In this document: positions 11,277 to 23,596 of the stretch, piece by piece | Numbering within the stretch: position 1 is the stretch's first letter | Layout: each line of letters opens with the position of its first letter | Assembly (NCBI GenBank): GCA_028274465.1 | Contig: CM051455.1 | Location: 45,277,129 to 45,341,128, forward strand | From: Plantago ovata | Lineage: Eukaryota; Streptophyta; Magnoliopsida; Lamiales; Plantaginaceae | Length of the DNA stretch: 64,000 bases | Direction of reading: 5' to 3' | Translations under genes and position numbers: made by a program | Notes under the pieces: model-generated | Told to the model about the DNA's origin: nothing | The model's database searches: none | The model's input: only the letters and a program-made list of their open reading frames with translations

Positions 11277-14200
11277 ATGGCCACATACTTCCCATCATCA
11301 AACAATCAAACAGATGCAGCCCCAATGCTCTATCTAAGGGATCATTATCCCACTTCATCAGAATCGCGGGATCTTCCAACGAACAGCACGATGTACATGA
11401 ACTTCTCATCCACATCCGGATCATACTCGGACGCATTGGCCGTGAATTCACAAAGGCAAACCAACTACATGGATGTTGAGACCGCTGGAGCCTCAGATGC
11501 TAGTACATCACAAGTGCTGTTAAATTTCGGAGGCCAAAGGACCGTTGAGCCTGACTTTAGTAGAAACGACATGCTATTGATGAATCCCGGACCTTCTGGT
11601 GTTCTTCAATGTGTTCCAAGTCAAGGATTGTCCCTTAGTCTTGGTACACATGTGCCATTATCGCCTCTCCAGTTTCAGAACACTAATTTCTCCTTTGAAG
11701 ATGATGGTAGTTTTCAAAATAAGCAGACAAGGGATAACGATTACATGCTGTCCAGTGTCCCCGTAAGCAATGTGGATGCGAGGAAAGTTGACGTGTCTCC
11801 GTATGGCATGGCAGGCGTTTCAAGAGCCGTTCCGAATTCTAAGTACTTGAAAGCAGCTCAAGAACTGCTTGATGAAGTTGTTAATGTCAAAAAGGCCATC
11901 ACGGAGCAAACTGTTAAGAAAGAGCCAACGAAAGTCGATGGAGCTTCAGATCCTTCAGGTGAATCTTCAGCCCCAGCTGAATCAAGTAAAAAGGAGCTCC
12001 CAGTTGCTGAGAAGCAAGAATTGCAGAATAAAGTGTCGAAACTTGTGTCCATGTTGGATGAGGTGAGATAATATGTTCATGCTGCTTTTTATGTTAACAT
12101 CTCATAATCTTTTTGCAGTTAATTACTTGACATTCAAATGGCTGCATGCGTAGAATTCTGTGCCTGATTTAACTGGTAAAATTCATGATGCTGCATGTGT
12201 GTATTGGCTCATCTCATGTTGGTAGTTATTTTCTGAGCCAAAACAAGCAGTACTACCTAGTTTACAGAATAATGACAAGATTCAATTAGATATGAGATGT
12301 GTAACTGTTATCTGTGTGAAACTGTGATTATGAGCGGTTTCAATAGAAGAGCTTGATCCGTGGAGATTTCAAATTGAGTGAGATGTTGGTTAGGATAGTC
12401 TTTGGCTTGGTGCATACGAGGTATCATCTGGATATATGTTAAGCTCATTTGCTTGACTCAGAATTATGAGTTTTGGTGATTCTGCTAAGACAGTTATGGT
12501 TTATAACGTTCTGGCTAATCATTTCTGTGTCCTTATGGATATGAGAGGGAAATGTAGGTTCTTAACTGGAGAATCATGTTCAGCTAGAAAAATGTACAGA
12601 TCTGGTCAATGCAGGGACTAAATCATGAAACATATTGCAGTAAGAAAGTTGAGTGAAATAGGTGAGTGCAGAGAGGAATCCGTCTTTAAACAGTCAATAT
12701 ATTGGACTCGGAAACAGTTGGTCGTTTGAAAGAGATCCCTTTCGTTTTAAAAGGCCTTGTTGAAGGGATAACAGGTACCCTCATTTCTCCAAAATTCAAT
12801 TCTCATTTAGGATTTCTGGTGACAGGTTGACAGGCGATACAGACAGTACTACCATCAAATGCAGATAATAGTATCCTCTTTCGACACAGTAGCAGGAACG
12901 GGAGCAGCCAAACCATACACAACGCTAGCCCTTCAGACTATCTCCCGCCACTTTCGATGCTTGCGTGACGCAATAAACGGCCAGATTCATGTAGCACGTA
13001 AGGGCCTCGGGGAAGAAGACTCTCTGAATGAAAAGGGAGTCGGAATATCCCGACTGCGGTTTGTTGACCAGCAGCTCAGGCAACAGAGAGCCCTTCAGCA
13101 GCTTGGCATGATGCAACAGCATGCATGGAGGCCACAAAGGGGACTTCCAGAATCCTCTGTCTCAATCTTAAGAGCTTGGCTTTTCGAGCATTTTCTCCAC
13201 CCGTTAGACACTCACGACTCTGTTTTCTTCTTTCAGTTCTACGTTCTTTTCCTATCGGGTTGCTTGATTAAATGTACTGTTTTATGGTTTCGTTCTGCAG
13301 ATACCCAAAAGATTCGGATAAGATCATGCTAGCAAGGCAGACTGGTTTGACAAGAAGTCAGGTAAGATGAGGTTCTTTTCCCAGTTAACTAACTTTCATT
13401 CCGAAGGGTTATGAAATTTACTCAATTTTGAGGTATCTTAATCTGCATCTTGCTTTTCTCAAAAAAGAAAATAAAAATAATAATAAAATCAAAACATAAT
13501 TATAAAGAAATCTGCATCTTGCTCACTTGACCCCATATGATCCTGTTGAATTGATTCACAGCTGATCAAAGCAAATGACTCTGGCCTGTTTACAAAAACT
13601 TGGATATTAGTGAAGTGATTAAATTGAAGCAAAATCTGATAAAGATGGACTTTAAGTGCATCTGGCAAGTTTTTGCAACATGTTCTGAAAGATAGAGATT
13701 CCAAGTGATGTTATAAAAATCACCTGTAAAAGCAGTCTTTTCAGATTATTTTAAGCTGAGATTATCATAATCAGGTATCGGAAAGAATGCTTCTGCTTCT
13801 TCACAGAAATCTTTTGCAAACAGGCACACAGTAAGGAATAACCCTTCAAGCACCTGTACATCTTTATATTTTTGATTTTATTGTGGCTTGCTCAGGTCTC
13901 AAACTGGTTCATAAACGCACGAGTCCGTCTCTGGAAGCCAATGGTTGAAGAAATGTACAAAGAAGAAGCTGGTGATGCCGAAATAGAATCCAACTCCTCA
14001 TCCGAAACCACACCAAGACCCGTAAAGAACACTGAGATAAAACCACCTGAAGAACAAGAAAATATTCGACACAATACTACTACCACTCCCACAGGGCAGC
14101 CTTTTCAGTTAAACTGCGATCAGGCGCCCAACATAGAAATGATGGGACCAGATAACAATCCGAGTTTCCAGAACCTTCTTAACGCTGACCCTCAGAGTGA

Positions 14201-14363
14201 TAGATTTATGTACCACATGTCTGAGCTGGAAAGATTCGGAAATGGTGGTGGAGTTTCACTCACGTTGGGATTGCAGCAGGGCGAAGGTGGTGCCTTAACC
14301 ATGGCAGACGGTACAGATCATGGTTTTAGTTTAAGGGACTTCTATAGTTCTATGAAAGATTAA
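11277..14363 (+). CDS. BEL1-like homeodomain (TALE) transcription factor
   Basis: Predicted 563-aa nuclear DNA-binding protein of the BELL class, which acts as a heterodimer with KNOX homeoproteins in meristem and organ patterning. Coding exons are 11277-12062, 12826-13202, 13301-13361 and 13896-14363; all junctions are GT-AG and the phases close. A leader exon ends at 10669, giving a 5' UTR intron 10670-11205. In order: an N-terminal ZIBEL-like GLSLSLG (about residue 117); the SKY box [17 protein letters not shown] (from residue 188); the BELL domain across exons 1-2 ([13 protein letters not shown]); the homeodomain from about 364 to 430 with the TALE PYP insertion (about 388-390) and the recognition helix [15 protein letters not shown]; and a C-terminal VSLTLGLQ (about 528). 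Exon borders inside the homeodomain match the family. The start was chosen as the first ATG of exon 2; its [10 protein letters not shown] resembles BLH1/BEL5-type proteins. The exact orthologue is not assigned. It ends tail to tail with the DRD1-like copy 1. Confidence 0.95.
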
Positions 14364-15377
14364 AGAATGAACCTTTGTTGAGGTAAAAGTAAGAGACTAC
14401 TATAGTTATTTGTCTATAAGAATATTTGTGATTGTATTATAGGAAAGATTGGTTGGACAGGAAGTATATTTGTAAAGATAGTATAATGTGGGTTTAATAT
14501 GGAACCAAAAACAGTGAGATTTTGATGGGTATAGACTTATAGGAATAAGACAATCCTCTGTTATGTTGCTTTTATTTGTGAACACAGTTTGGATTCTCTG
14601 TGGAATTAGTTTATGTATATTACTTCACCAGAGAAATATTACAGCTCTTGATTTGGTCGATCCGCATATCCTTTTTATGGACAATCGGTGTAGTGTGTGC
14701 ATCCTCTGCGATGCGTTTAGTACCTCTTGACTGGGTAAAAGAATCCTGAATGTCCTTTTATGGACACACGGTTTATTATTTCCGCATTCTTATGGTTAGC
14801 TCTTAACTGCGCAAAGAAGCGCCTGAAGAGAGCGCTAACATGAGGGAAGATGAACTCAGCCTTATGAAGATGAAAGAAGGCTTCTACAAACTTGTTTGCA
14901 AAGAGGTGTATATGTGAACATTCTAATTATCATTAGGTAAGGGATATGATGTATCCAGATTCCAGACTAAAATGGTGCATAAGCAAACTTGAGGGAACAA
15001 TAGAAACCATCATCAGTAAACTTAAGGGAACAACAGAAACCATCTGACAGATTTAAAACAATTAATCAGATAATTCAATAAAAAATCAGCATTCTCAATG
15101 TAACAAGTCTGTGGTTGATAAAACAACTTATAATTAACACTATCAGAAATGATTGTGTATTAGACACTAGAACCTGCTGAATCTCCTACATAGTCCAGCA
15201 TCAGAAATGTGGAACCAGCAGAGAAGCTGGAATCCACAGCAATCCACAGCAACAGCAAACTTGGCATCTTATCAAAATTTTACCTAAAAAGGACCACAAA
15301 CATTTTGTTTAAGAAACATTCTATTCAAGACTGGATCTAAAACTAGATCAAATCGATTTAGACAAAATGGACTTCAT
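14364..15377. other. 3' regions of two convergent genes
   Basis: Holds the BEL1-like 3' UTR (to about 14650) and, on the minus strand, the 3' flank of DRD1-like copy 1. The part from about 14930 on resembles 23150-23590 beyond copy 2, so the tandem duplication included the 3' flank. No other gene seen. Confidence 0.6.
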
Positions 15378-18300
15378 TTACCTCTTGAAGAGAGCGACAA
15401 TATCTTCATTCAAGCGTTCAGTTTCAAGAAAGGCATCACCACACTCGTTAACACTCACCATGTCCAGCCCGAATCTTTCTGGACTGCATAACCGATCCCA
15501 CTCAAACCAAAGTTTGGGTATGCACTCTTTCCTAGAGCACGTCGCATGATCCTGTTCTTCCAGTGAGCCAGAAGCAACCAATCTGTAAGTGTAGACAATT
15601 TTAACCTGACCAGGTCTAAATACTTGCCCCAAAGCTTGCCTAGTCACAGAAGGATTGCAATGAACATCTAGCATGAGGACGCGTGAAGCTCCAACTAGAG
15701 AAATTCCTTCACCACATGCTTTAATAGAACTAAAGAACACTCGAGCCTCTGGTGAATTATTAAATTTCTCTATTGAATGCTCTCGTTTCGCAGCACCTGT
15801 GGTCAAGAACATCTCTCTTCCAAGGATGTAACCCTTCAACTTAGAAGTCATTCTCACCAAAAAATTCAAGGGCACGTGGAATTGGCTAAAAACCAATAGC
15901 TTCTCACCTCTAGATTCGCAAAAATTGAGAAGATTGAGATAGAAATTAGCCTTTGCGCCTTCCCGGACATTAAAATTCTGCCACATGTCATCCATACTTT
16001 CATTGGCGGCCAAATCTTTCCCTATCCCAGGATTTCTTTTCAATGCTGGATGCAGGTAAATAGGATTGGCTGCTGCATTGATGCTAAACCTATTATTTGA
16101 TTTGTTTCCTGTCCTTGCATTCAACTCCTTCAACTCTTTCTCAACCAATTCTTCTTGGTTCTTACTCACACGAAGGAAAACAGAAAAATCCACATGTCCA
16201 GGGAGTTCAGACGAGCTATCACCCTTGTAGTAGTGAACAACACCATGCGTCATTTCCCTTAGATGTTTGATTACCATAGTTTTCCGAGTATTCTCCTCGT
16301 CCTTTGTGAGAGTGTGTTCTATCAAGTTATAGAACTTTTCGTCGTCTTTGATATATTTGCTCGACTCTGTTTTCCCTGTAATTCCCACTGTGCTCATAAT
16401 ACGCCTTTTTATCTCTTTTGAAGTCTCCATTTTCAGAAACCTTGGGCGAACAAGATTCAAAATGCTGAAAACTTCTCGCACATGATTCTGATACGGAGTC
16501 CCAGTTAAAACCACTTTTCGTGGTGTTTCGACACTCAGAAGTGAGGTCAATATCTCAATGTCGACGTCTTTGTTACAAAGAGTGTGGCCTTCATCTATTA
16601 TCAGAATTGTGGGAACTTTGAGCAAATACTCTTTGCACTTGCAAGCGGGATCAACATAGTCGTGCACTATACTTGACAACTGGTTATAACTCAGAAATAA
16701 ATGCTCCTCTCTTTCACCCATTTCTCCAGAACACCTAGCTGCTGAGGATGAGCATTAGCTTTGACCGAGTAGAAGTCGTACAGAGATATATCTTCAACTC
16801 TCCATTTCAAGAATTCCTTCTTCCAGATGCTTAAAAGGCCCTTCGGCATCACAATTAGCGGTCGTGCTTCTGGATATTTCGCCATGAAATTCTGAAGGAA
16901 ACTGATAATCATTAACATTTTTCCAGAACCCGGAGCATGTGCCATAATTATGCAACCTCCAGGATTATCTGTTATGAGGTTGCTTACAAGAAAATTGAAC
17001 CCCTCGTCTTGATGTGGCCTCATCGCCTTCTGGTGGCGAGGATGTGGAACAATCTCTCCAAAACAAAGATCATCGCTCGGTCCTTTTTTCCTTGAAAAAG
17101 GATCAGTTTGATTCAGCTCATTCGTGTTCACCCGTTCTTCATCTGGGTATGTCCGTGTACTCTTATTAGCCTGTACTTTGAAATAGTACGAAAAACCATT
17201 GGTTACATAATAAGTGAACAATAAAGTAAAATAAAAAAAGGCCAAATTTGGAAGCCAGGAAAAATCTTCATACTAGAACTGAAATGCATAGTATACCTTT
17301 GAGAAATTATACTCGATGATTTTTTCAATTCCTCTCTGGATTAGTCCACATATTTTACAAACATCACCGATATCATCTTTCAGTATGAAAGAATGTTCAC
17401 AGTCATTGTCACTCCCAGCTCCGTCCTCATCAAACAAAGCATCTCCAGTTGGATCCTATGCCAAAAAAGAAAAACAAAATGAAAAAAAGGACTAATAGAT
17501 GATGCCTGACAATCAATCACCAAGGATCATGTTGCATTGATTGTGTCGCCTCTTCCAATATTTACAAACAAGTGATTAATAAGGAATACCTTCGTACTCT
17601 CAAGGGCCATATTCATCTCAGTCCAAATGCCACCCAGACCATCTGATTTTGCATCAGACTCTTCATCACTTCCCTCTTCTGTTCCAACATATACACCATT
17701 ATCTTCTGCACTATGATCAATTCCGGAAGCAAAAGAAGTATGGACTTGTGCAGGACTTTTTCTTTGATCTGGACATGATTCCTACACCAGTTTGGAACTA
17801 TTCAGATAGATAACAAATTAAAAATAAAGGAGAACCTAATGTAAGTTTGATTGAGCATCATATTCAAAACAAAGCATAATAACATTGTTTTCTTTATTTT
17901 TTATTTTAAAGAGGGGATATTCATCTTGACATCTATACTGTAAGCCATAAAATGTATAGTGCAAACTGCGCGCAAAGCTCATTTATTCATTTAAAATTTT
18001 CTCATCACAGTTATTAGTGAAAAATAAGTCAATAAAAATATCATGTATGGATAAATCCGAAGATACCTCAACTTCTTTCATGGAATGATCATCTGAAGGC
18101 TTTGCTAACTTTATGTCAAGCTTTGGAGGTCTACCGTTTTCACCTGCCACAGAGTCCTTCGGGAGAAGATTGTTCGGGGTCTCTACTTTCACGATGCGAT
18201 GTATACAGTTGTCAGTTGTAGTGTTCGTGACCACTACATCCTCCTCGATAGGATGGCCACAAGGTTTCTCCGAATTTACTCTAGGAGAGGGATCTGTGCA

Positions 18301-20016
18301 ATTCTCAGTTACATCATTATTATCATCATCATCTGAATCAATAATAACAACAGGTTTGATGGCCACAGTATTTTCATCTTGCTCATCAGTCAAGTCAATG
18401 ACTTCATCATTAGTTGTTCCAGTACACAATGATTCCACTCCATTTTCCACAGCAAAATCTAAAGTTGAAAGTTGTGCAACCTCTGCACATAGACGATCCA
18501 TTAGCTGGCGGTTGCGAGCAATCAGAGCATGGATCTCTTTATTTGAACCTCCACGGTTTTTTACATTCAGATTGTTGCTTTGACTTTGTTCTAATTTGAA
18601 CCGCCAAGCATTGGAGGTATCATCATAGCTGCTTTGTTGGTTATATCTCCTTCGTTTTTGCGATTCCGAGTTTACATCTGCACAATGACATTCAAAATAT
18701 TATACTGAAAATTAATAGCCGAGCATTCAATTCAACATCCCTATGATATGTATGAACTAGCAAGCAGGAAAATTCTACTCTTGAGATTCCAAACCACAGT
18801 TTATATCCATGAATGTAGGGAAAGAATGTTCCTTACTACATGTGTTAGACAACAAGATAAGCTCAAATAACAACCTACAAATCTGTTTTAAGCATCTTAT
18901 TTCCGTTTTAGTTCTAACCAGTCAGGCAATCACTCAATCACTCAAATCAATCAATCAATGTAGTTCAAGGCCAGGTCATTCTAAGCAAATCAATGAATAA
19001 CTAAACATCCTAAATGTTGTTTACTTTCTACTTGCAACGGTTCGCATTGGGAGCATAAATCTAACAATGCTATCGCATTCATTTGTCTACATTGCACAAT
19101 TGAATTTCAGCCAGAAGCCAGACAATCTAAACAAATCAATGACTGGGCATCCATCTTAAGGTTACACATTTTGTGTGGTTATCAATATTTCACATCAGAC
19201 TTAATTAGGCCACTCAACTGCATATGAAAAGGCTTCAAATTGACACATCGAATTACACATCTAGATCTATAAAATTCTGATGATCAAGCTAAAATGAAAA
19301 CATATCAAACAACTAATCCATATGAAGAACAGAAGAAGGGCTTCAAATTGACACCTTTCACATCCAAATCTGTACGTAAGACTCTGATCAAGTTAAACAA
19401 AAAGCAGATAAAACAAACCTAATTCATAGGTAGGCAGATGTAAAAGCAACAAGTCACTAAGAACATCGGTTTACAAGCAAAAACACACACCATCAGAGAT
19501 AATTCAAAGGAATTATTACAGATTTAAGAACTCAATGGAAAATAAACATCACATGAGACAAAAATTGAAGGACTGCGAGCTTAAATCGTAAGAATTTATA
19601 ACTAGATCATTTTAAAATGGTTGCTTTAATTTCTACTCGCAATGGCATCGCAAATGGTCATTTCATGGTAAGATTAGGCCATATCTGCACAATTTTTTAA
19701 AAACCTGCTTTGAACAATACACATCAATTAAAATCCACAAGACTCTGATCAGCTAAACTTATAAAAACAGATCAATAAACCTAATGCACCCAAGTAAAAG
19801 AACAAACAGAATGACATGTAACAATCAGTTGTAAATTAAAGCAGACAAAATCACAAGCAACAAACGATTAAACCTTTTTCCATTCTCAAAGCATTCCTTC
19901 CAAAATCCAATCGCAAAGTAAACAAAAACCAGCGCAGAAACACAGATAACATAGGTATATAAAACTTTACCGCTTGGAGAAATATCCTGAATTCTTTTCA
20001 CGGATTCATTCTCCAT
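15378..20016 (-). pseudogene. DRD1-like SNF2 chromatin remodeler, copy 1, probably non-functional
   Basis: Minus-strand copy of a DRD1 (CHR35) type protein. Exons: 20016-19971, 18677-18067, 17781-17590, 17455-17297 and 17170-15378, plus a leader exon near 20200-20280. The first four total 1008 nt and stay in frame. N-terminal features are a basic stretch (QKRRRYNQQ) and acidic IIDSDDDDN; exon 4 has the CEH...CxxC element ([15 protein letters not shown]). The last exon is 1793 nt, not a multiple of 3: after VKERSI (about 16700-16712) one base is missing relative to copy 2, and the frame resumes with SYNQLSSIVHDYV. Motif I is APGSGKM instead of GKT and motif VI is QALGQVFRPGQ instead of GRAFRPGQ, so both ATP-binding and arginine positions have changed. 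DEGH and TGTPYQNH remain. Frameshift plus motif loss favour a recent pseudogene; an assembly error would explain only the frameshift. Confidence 0.8.
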
Positions 20017-20282
20017 CTTTGCCTTCTGTAGCTGAAACAAAAACAAAATTCAACTTATTTAACAAAGATAAAGCATTCATGCATGGATCAACAAGACAAC
20101 AACCATTTTAGCAAATTAAAACTCACATGAAAAAGAAAGAAAAAAAAGCTGGTTGGAAACAAATAGAGAAACAGAAGAGAAATCAAGCTTACATTTGATG
20201 TGGATTGACGGGTATCGTACAGGAGAACCGTGACAACAGAGAACGTCTAGAGAGAGACTGGATGTAAGAGAGGCAGAGTATA

Positions 20283-20663
20283 CAGAGGGAAGTGAGTGAA
20301 GACCTGGGTGTTTATAAGCAATTTATGGTGCCAGAACAATTTTACTATTGCCAGAACGTATCCTTAAGGGGCTCCCATTCTAAGCATCACTGGCTGTTAG
20401 AATTGAAATGTATTTACACAGACAAAGTGGATAGATACAAAATAAAGGGAATAAACTATCTGGACATATCATTTTGTTGACTCAATTTGACAAATTATTA
20501 AAATTGTTTAATATTCACATTTTGTGGTTAAAACTTAAAAGTTATTAACTTTTTCCAAAAATTAACAAGGTGCAGCAATAAGATTTTATTTACTAGTATA
20601 ATTTTACATACACAATGATATTTATGTAACCTTAATACCTTTGCGCTTCTTAATTAGCATAGC
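20283..20663. other. Promoter side of DRD1-like copy 1
   Basis: Upstream of the leader exon. On the minus strand a TATA-like TTATAAA lies near 20310. The leader GAGAACGTCTAGAGAGAGA is shared with copy 2 (near 28520-28540), which shows that the promoter-proximal DNA was duplicated too. Confidence 0.4.
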
Positions 20664-22540
20664 ACTAGATTCGCAAAAATTAGGAAGATTGTGTTAGATA
20701 TTATCTTATGCGCCTTCTCCCCACACCTCATAGGATTTACTGTCGTATTGATGCCAAACCAATTGTTTGATTTGTTTCCTGTTCGTGCTTTTGGCTCTTC
20801 CTCAAACAATTCTTATTGCTTATGAGTTATGAGTTATGACTGGTACGAGGGAACATTATTTAAATTGTTAATTCATAGCAGCCAGACCTTTAATTGTGAT
20901 GCCGAAAGGCCTTTTAAGCATTTAGAAGAAGGAATTCTTGAAATGGCGAGTTGAAGACATACCTCTGTACGACTTCTACCCAACCAAAGCTGATGCTCGT
21001 CCTCAGCAGCTAGATGTTCTAGAGAAATGGGTGAAAGAGAGGAGCGTTTTGTTGTTATAACCAGTTGTCAAACATAGTGCACGACAATGTTGATCCCGCG
21101 CCCAAGTCCAAAGAGTATTTGCTCAAAGTTCCCACAATTTTGATAATAGATGAAGGCCACACTCACGGTAAAAAAGACAATGAGGTATCGACCCCACTTG
21201 AGCGAGGGTCGAAACAACACGAAAATTGGTTTTAACTGGGACTCCGTATCAGAATCATGTGCGAGAAGTTTTCAGCATTTTGAATCTTGTTCGCCCGAGG
21301 TTTCTAAAAATGGAGACTTCAAAAGAGATAAAAAGGCGTATTAGCACATTGGGGAATACTGGGAAAAGAAGGTCGAGCAAATATATCAAAGGACGAAAAG
21401 TTCTATAACTTGATAGAGCAATAGATTCGCAAAACATGAGAAAATTGGGAAATAAATTAGCTTATCAAGTTAATTTATCTCCCAATTTTCCCAATTTTCC
21501 AATTTAGCCTATCAAGGCACAAAGGCTAATTTATTTCCCAATTTTTCTCAATTTTTGCGAATCTATTGCTCTATCAAGTTATAGAACTTTTCGTCGTCTT
21601 TGATATATTTGCTCAACCTTGTTTTCCCGGTAATTCCCACTATGCTCATCATAGGCCTTTTTATCTATTTTGAAGTCTCCATTTTCAGAAAGAGCGGGCG
21701 AACAAGATTCAAACTGCTGAAAACTTCTCGCACATGATCTGATACAGCGTCCTGGTTAAAACCACTTTTCGTGGTGTTTTGACCCTCTCAAGTGAGGTCG
21801 ATATTTCAGTGTCTTTGTTACAAGGTCAAGGAGTGTGGCCTTCATCTATTATCAGAAATTCAGAATTGTGGGAACTTTGAGCAAATACTCTTTGCGCTTG
21901 GGCGCGGGATCAACATTGTCGTGCACTATATTTGACAACTGGTTATAACTTAGCAATAAAACTCCCATTTCTCTAGAACATCTAGCTGCTGAGGACGAGC
22001 ATCAGCGTTGACCGAGTAGAAGTCGTAGAGAGGTATGTCTTCGACTCTCCATTTCAAGAATTCCTTCTTCCAGATGCTTAAAAGGCCCTTCGGCATCACA
22101 ATTAGAGGTCTTGCTGCTGGATATTTCGCCATGAAACTCTTAAGGTATCTTACTCCTCATGCTAGATGTTCATTGCAATCTTGCTGTGACTAGGCAAGCT
22201 TTGGGGCGAGCATTTATACCTTCTCAGGTTAATAAAATTATCTACTCTTACAGATTGGTTGCCTCTGGCTCACTGGAAGAAGATGATCATGCGCCGTGCT
22301 CTAGGAAAGAGTGCATACCAAAACTTTGGTTTCAGTGGAATCAATTATGCAGTCCAGAAAGATTCGGGCTGGACATGGTGAATGTAAACGAGTGTGGTGT
22401 TGGCTTTCTTAAAACTGAACGCTTGAATGAAGATATTGTCGCTCTCGTCGAGAGGTAATGAAATCCATTTTGTCTTAAATCGATTTGATCCTGTTTTAGT
22501 TTTTTAAACAAATTGTTTGAGGTTCTATGTAAAATTCTAT
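20664..22540. pseudogene. Scrambled DRD1-like fragments with a large inverted repeat
   Basis: Four or more pieces of a DRD1-like gene in mixed orientation. About 20664-20823 is antisense and matches the helicase-C region of copy 1 (15910-16165). About 20876-21461 is sense, from VMPKGLLSI-like sequence through [18 protein letters not shown] to KYIKGRKVL. About 21525-22140 is antisense and covers the same stretch, encoding on the minus strand KGLLSIWKKEFLKWRVEDI. About 22142-22540 is sense, the C-terminal end ([19 protein letters not shown] to LNEDIVALVER) with 3' UTR. All pieces carry stops or are truncated. They are closer to copy 1 than to copy 2 (shared VKERS, KCKEY-like and HDYVDP-region sequence), so they probably arose from a copy-1-like progenitor. 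No intact product is possible, but RNA across 20876-22119 would fold on itself. Confidence 0.85.
20876..22119. repeat. Inverted repeat, arms ~590 bp, loop ~63 bp
   Basis: The left arm (about 20876-21461) and right arm (about 21525-22119) are reverse complements apart from scattered substitutions and small indels; by eye the identity is high, with long exact blocks. Matching landmarks: CTTTTAAGCAT at the outer ends, GTTGATCCCGCGCCCAAG in the middle, GAACTTTTCGTC and its complement near the inner ends, and the innermost AAATAAATTAGC/GCTAATTTATTT. The 63-bp spacer is AT-rich. Confidence 0.85.
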
Positions 22541-23596
22541 AAAAAAATATCTAACTTTTGAACTGCTGGAGTTGGTGGACATGATAATCTAGACACATTT
22601 CTGGAGATTTTGGTAAAAAGAATAATTCTGTTTTAACACTTGCAAGGAGTAACAGATCAATATCCTTGCTCTGTAAACTTAAATTATGCATCACCGCATC
22701 AGCCTAAGCTTGAAGAACAATATGCTTATAACAAAACTTTTAAACCTCATACATGTCCCAACATTTCTGTGCTGAAAATTAACCAAAACTTAACAATATT
22801 AAACACAACATCCACACACATGGTATCTGAAGCAAAACAGGACAATGTTATTGCATAAACACAATACTAATATTCGGGAAACTTCTCCATCAACACTACA
22901 AGGCTGGAAATTTCACCATTAACATCGAGAGGATAGTATTCCAATTCACTACATACCAAAAAGATAGAATTCTCTCTCATTACATTCCAAAAGAACATTC
23001 TAAATGGAGGAATTGGAAATATTTATGTACATCTCTTTTGCTCGCCCCAAATCATATCTGAACATTCTGAATTTCATTAGGTTTCTATACATTTACTCAT
23101 CTGTTCTGTAAATTGTTATACGGTTATACCTTCTGTACTCATCAACTCCTATGGGATGTGATGTATCCGCGATTATGATGTATAAGCAAACTTGCAGAAA
23201 CAACAGAGACGACAAAATGCACGATTATGACTAGACATAGATTTAAAGCAATGTAACAATGACAAATTTACATCCACAATGTAGCATGTTCATGTGATTG
23301 ATAAACAACTTTTAACTTTAAGTAACACTATAATAGAGGAGTTTCATTTCACAAAAGCAGTGATTGTGTATAATTAGTCACTACAACATTAGAACCTGCT
23401 GAATCTTCCAAATAGGCTAAAATCCAGTTTTGTTGACGAAAGAAATGAAACTGACCCCAAAGCTTCATATCCCAGCAAGAGCAAACTTGGAATCTCATTA
23501 AATTTTCACCTGATAAGCATCAGAAACATTTTGTTTATTCAAGTCAAGAATGAATCTAAAACCAGAAGACATGGATTTAAGCCAAATAGAGTTCAT
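22541..23596. other. Gap between the scrambled copy and DRD1-like copy 2
   Basis: AT-rich, without a supported gene. About 23150-23590 resembles the 3' flank of copy 1 (14930-15377), consistent with the tandem duplication unit. Confidence 0.5.

Noticed and set aside
22159-22458. 99-codon ORF with DRD1 C-terminal sequence as an independent gene
   Set aside because: Lacks the SNF2 core and promoter; motif VI is altered (GRAFIPSQ). It is part of the scrambled copy.
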